A stretch of 64,000 nucleotides of DNA from Choricystis sp. odSpoLacu1 (lineage: Eukaryota; Chlorophyta; Trebouxiophyceae): assembly GCA_958009055.1 (NCBI GenBank), contig OY253649.1, forward strand, positions 806,001 to 870,000, written 5' to 3'. This document shows positions 63,767 to 64,000 of this stretch, piece by piece. Under the pieces are notes generated by a model. That model saw only the letters and a list, made by a program, of their open reading frames with translations. It ran no database searches and was not told the DNA's origin. The position numbers and the translations under genes are program-made. Position 1 is the first letter of the stretch. Every line of letters begins with the position of its first letter.

Positions 63767-64000
63767 GTTTTTTGTTGAGAAAGTGATCCTATCGCGAGTG
63801 TTTTTTGGGGGGCCGATCGAAACATCAAAACACTTGAGATGCATTAAACGACAAGTGGGCGAGGCTGCCCAAGTTGTTTGTCGAAGCCTGGCGTGCTGGG
63901 ACGCGGGAGAGCAGGAGAAGAGGGGTCTCCTCGGGTGAATAAAACGCGTCAAGAGCAGAGGCGCCCATCCTCCATTCTCCCCTTTTTTTCCTCTCCCCGC
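63767..64000. other. Downstream of phosphatase; nothing further supported
   Basis: 234 bp, AT-richer, probably a 3' untranslated region or an intron of the phosphatase. No further coding exon can be defended before the window ends. Confidence 0.4.

Overview
The window is nuclear DNA from a GC-rich, gene-dense photosynthetic eukaryote, most probably a chlorophyte green alga. Genes carry short introns, nearly all with GTGAG-type donors and C/T-rich (C)CAG acceptors. Plastid genes with targeting extensions are present (PsbY, uroporphyrinogen decarboxylase, FolD, a DUF3593 protein), as are plant-lineage families (WRKY, REF/SRPP lipid-droplet protein, Dabb, mTERF). I cannot name the species. About 37 genes are supported. 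TGA is the usual stop; TAG ends at least four genes and TAA one.

Layout. 1-16k: RFT1, ribosomal protein uS9/RPS16, an mTERF protein with a small Rad7-like ORF just upstream, an XLF-like NHEJ factor, an N-myristoylatable TKL-like kinase, a membrane rhodanese, a REF/SRPP-like lipid-droplet protein and a Claspin/Mrc1-like protein. 16-31k: VPS55, CAF-1 subunit B, a tandem Dabb protein, seipin, LMBRD2, PsbY, a terminal uridylyltransferase, a CID-domain protein and a TIM21-like membrane protein. 31-46k: a small unknown gene with an in-frame TAG, NSUN5, a peroxisomal ABCD transporter, TTC4/Cns1, alanine aminotransferase, plastid FolD, a small D-box-like protein, a DUF1295 protein and a choline-transporter-like protein. 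46-64k: SPC24, a fatty-acid-desaturase-like enzyme, a compact MED13, a WRKY factor, a DUF3593 plastid protein, the mitochondrial OSCP subunit, HIRA, a small unknown protein, a membrane-anchored DnaJ-type zinc-finger protein, uroporphyrinogen decarboxylase, and a secreted purple acid phosphatase interrupted by one TAG.

Themes. Most genes sit head to head over 115-375 bp, so promoters are probably shared. Two lipid-droplet factors (REF/SRPP-like and seipin) and two WD40 histone chaperones (CAF-1B and HIRA) lie in the same 60 kb. Housekeeping RNA, mitotic and replication functions (NSUN5, TUTase, CID, SPC24, Claspin-like) are interspersed; I see no dedicated metabolic cluster.

Data caution. At least fifteen otherwise well-conserved genes change reading frame once or more, almost always inside a run of C or G or a GC-dinucleotide tract. 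The simplest reading is consensus error in homopolymers, so the affected gene models are given as whole loci with the frame-change position noted.
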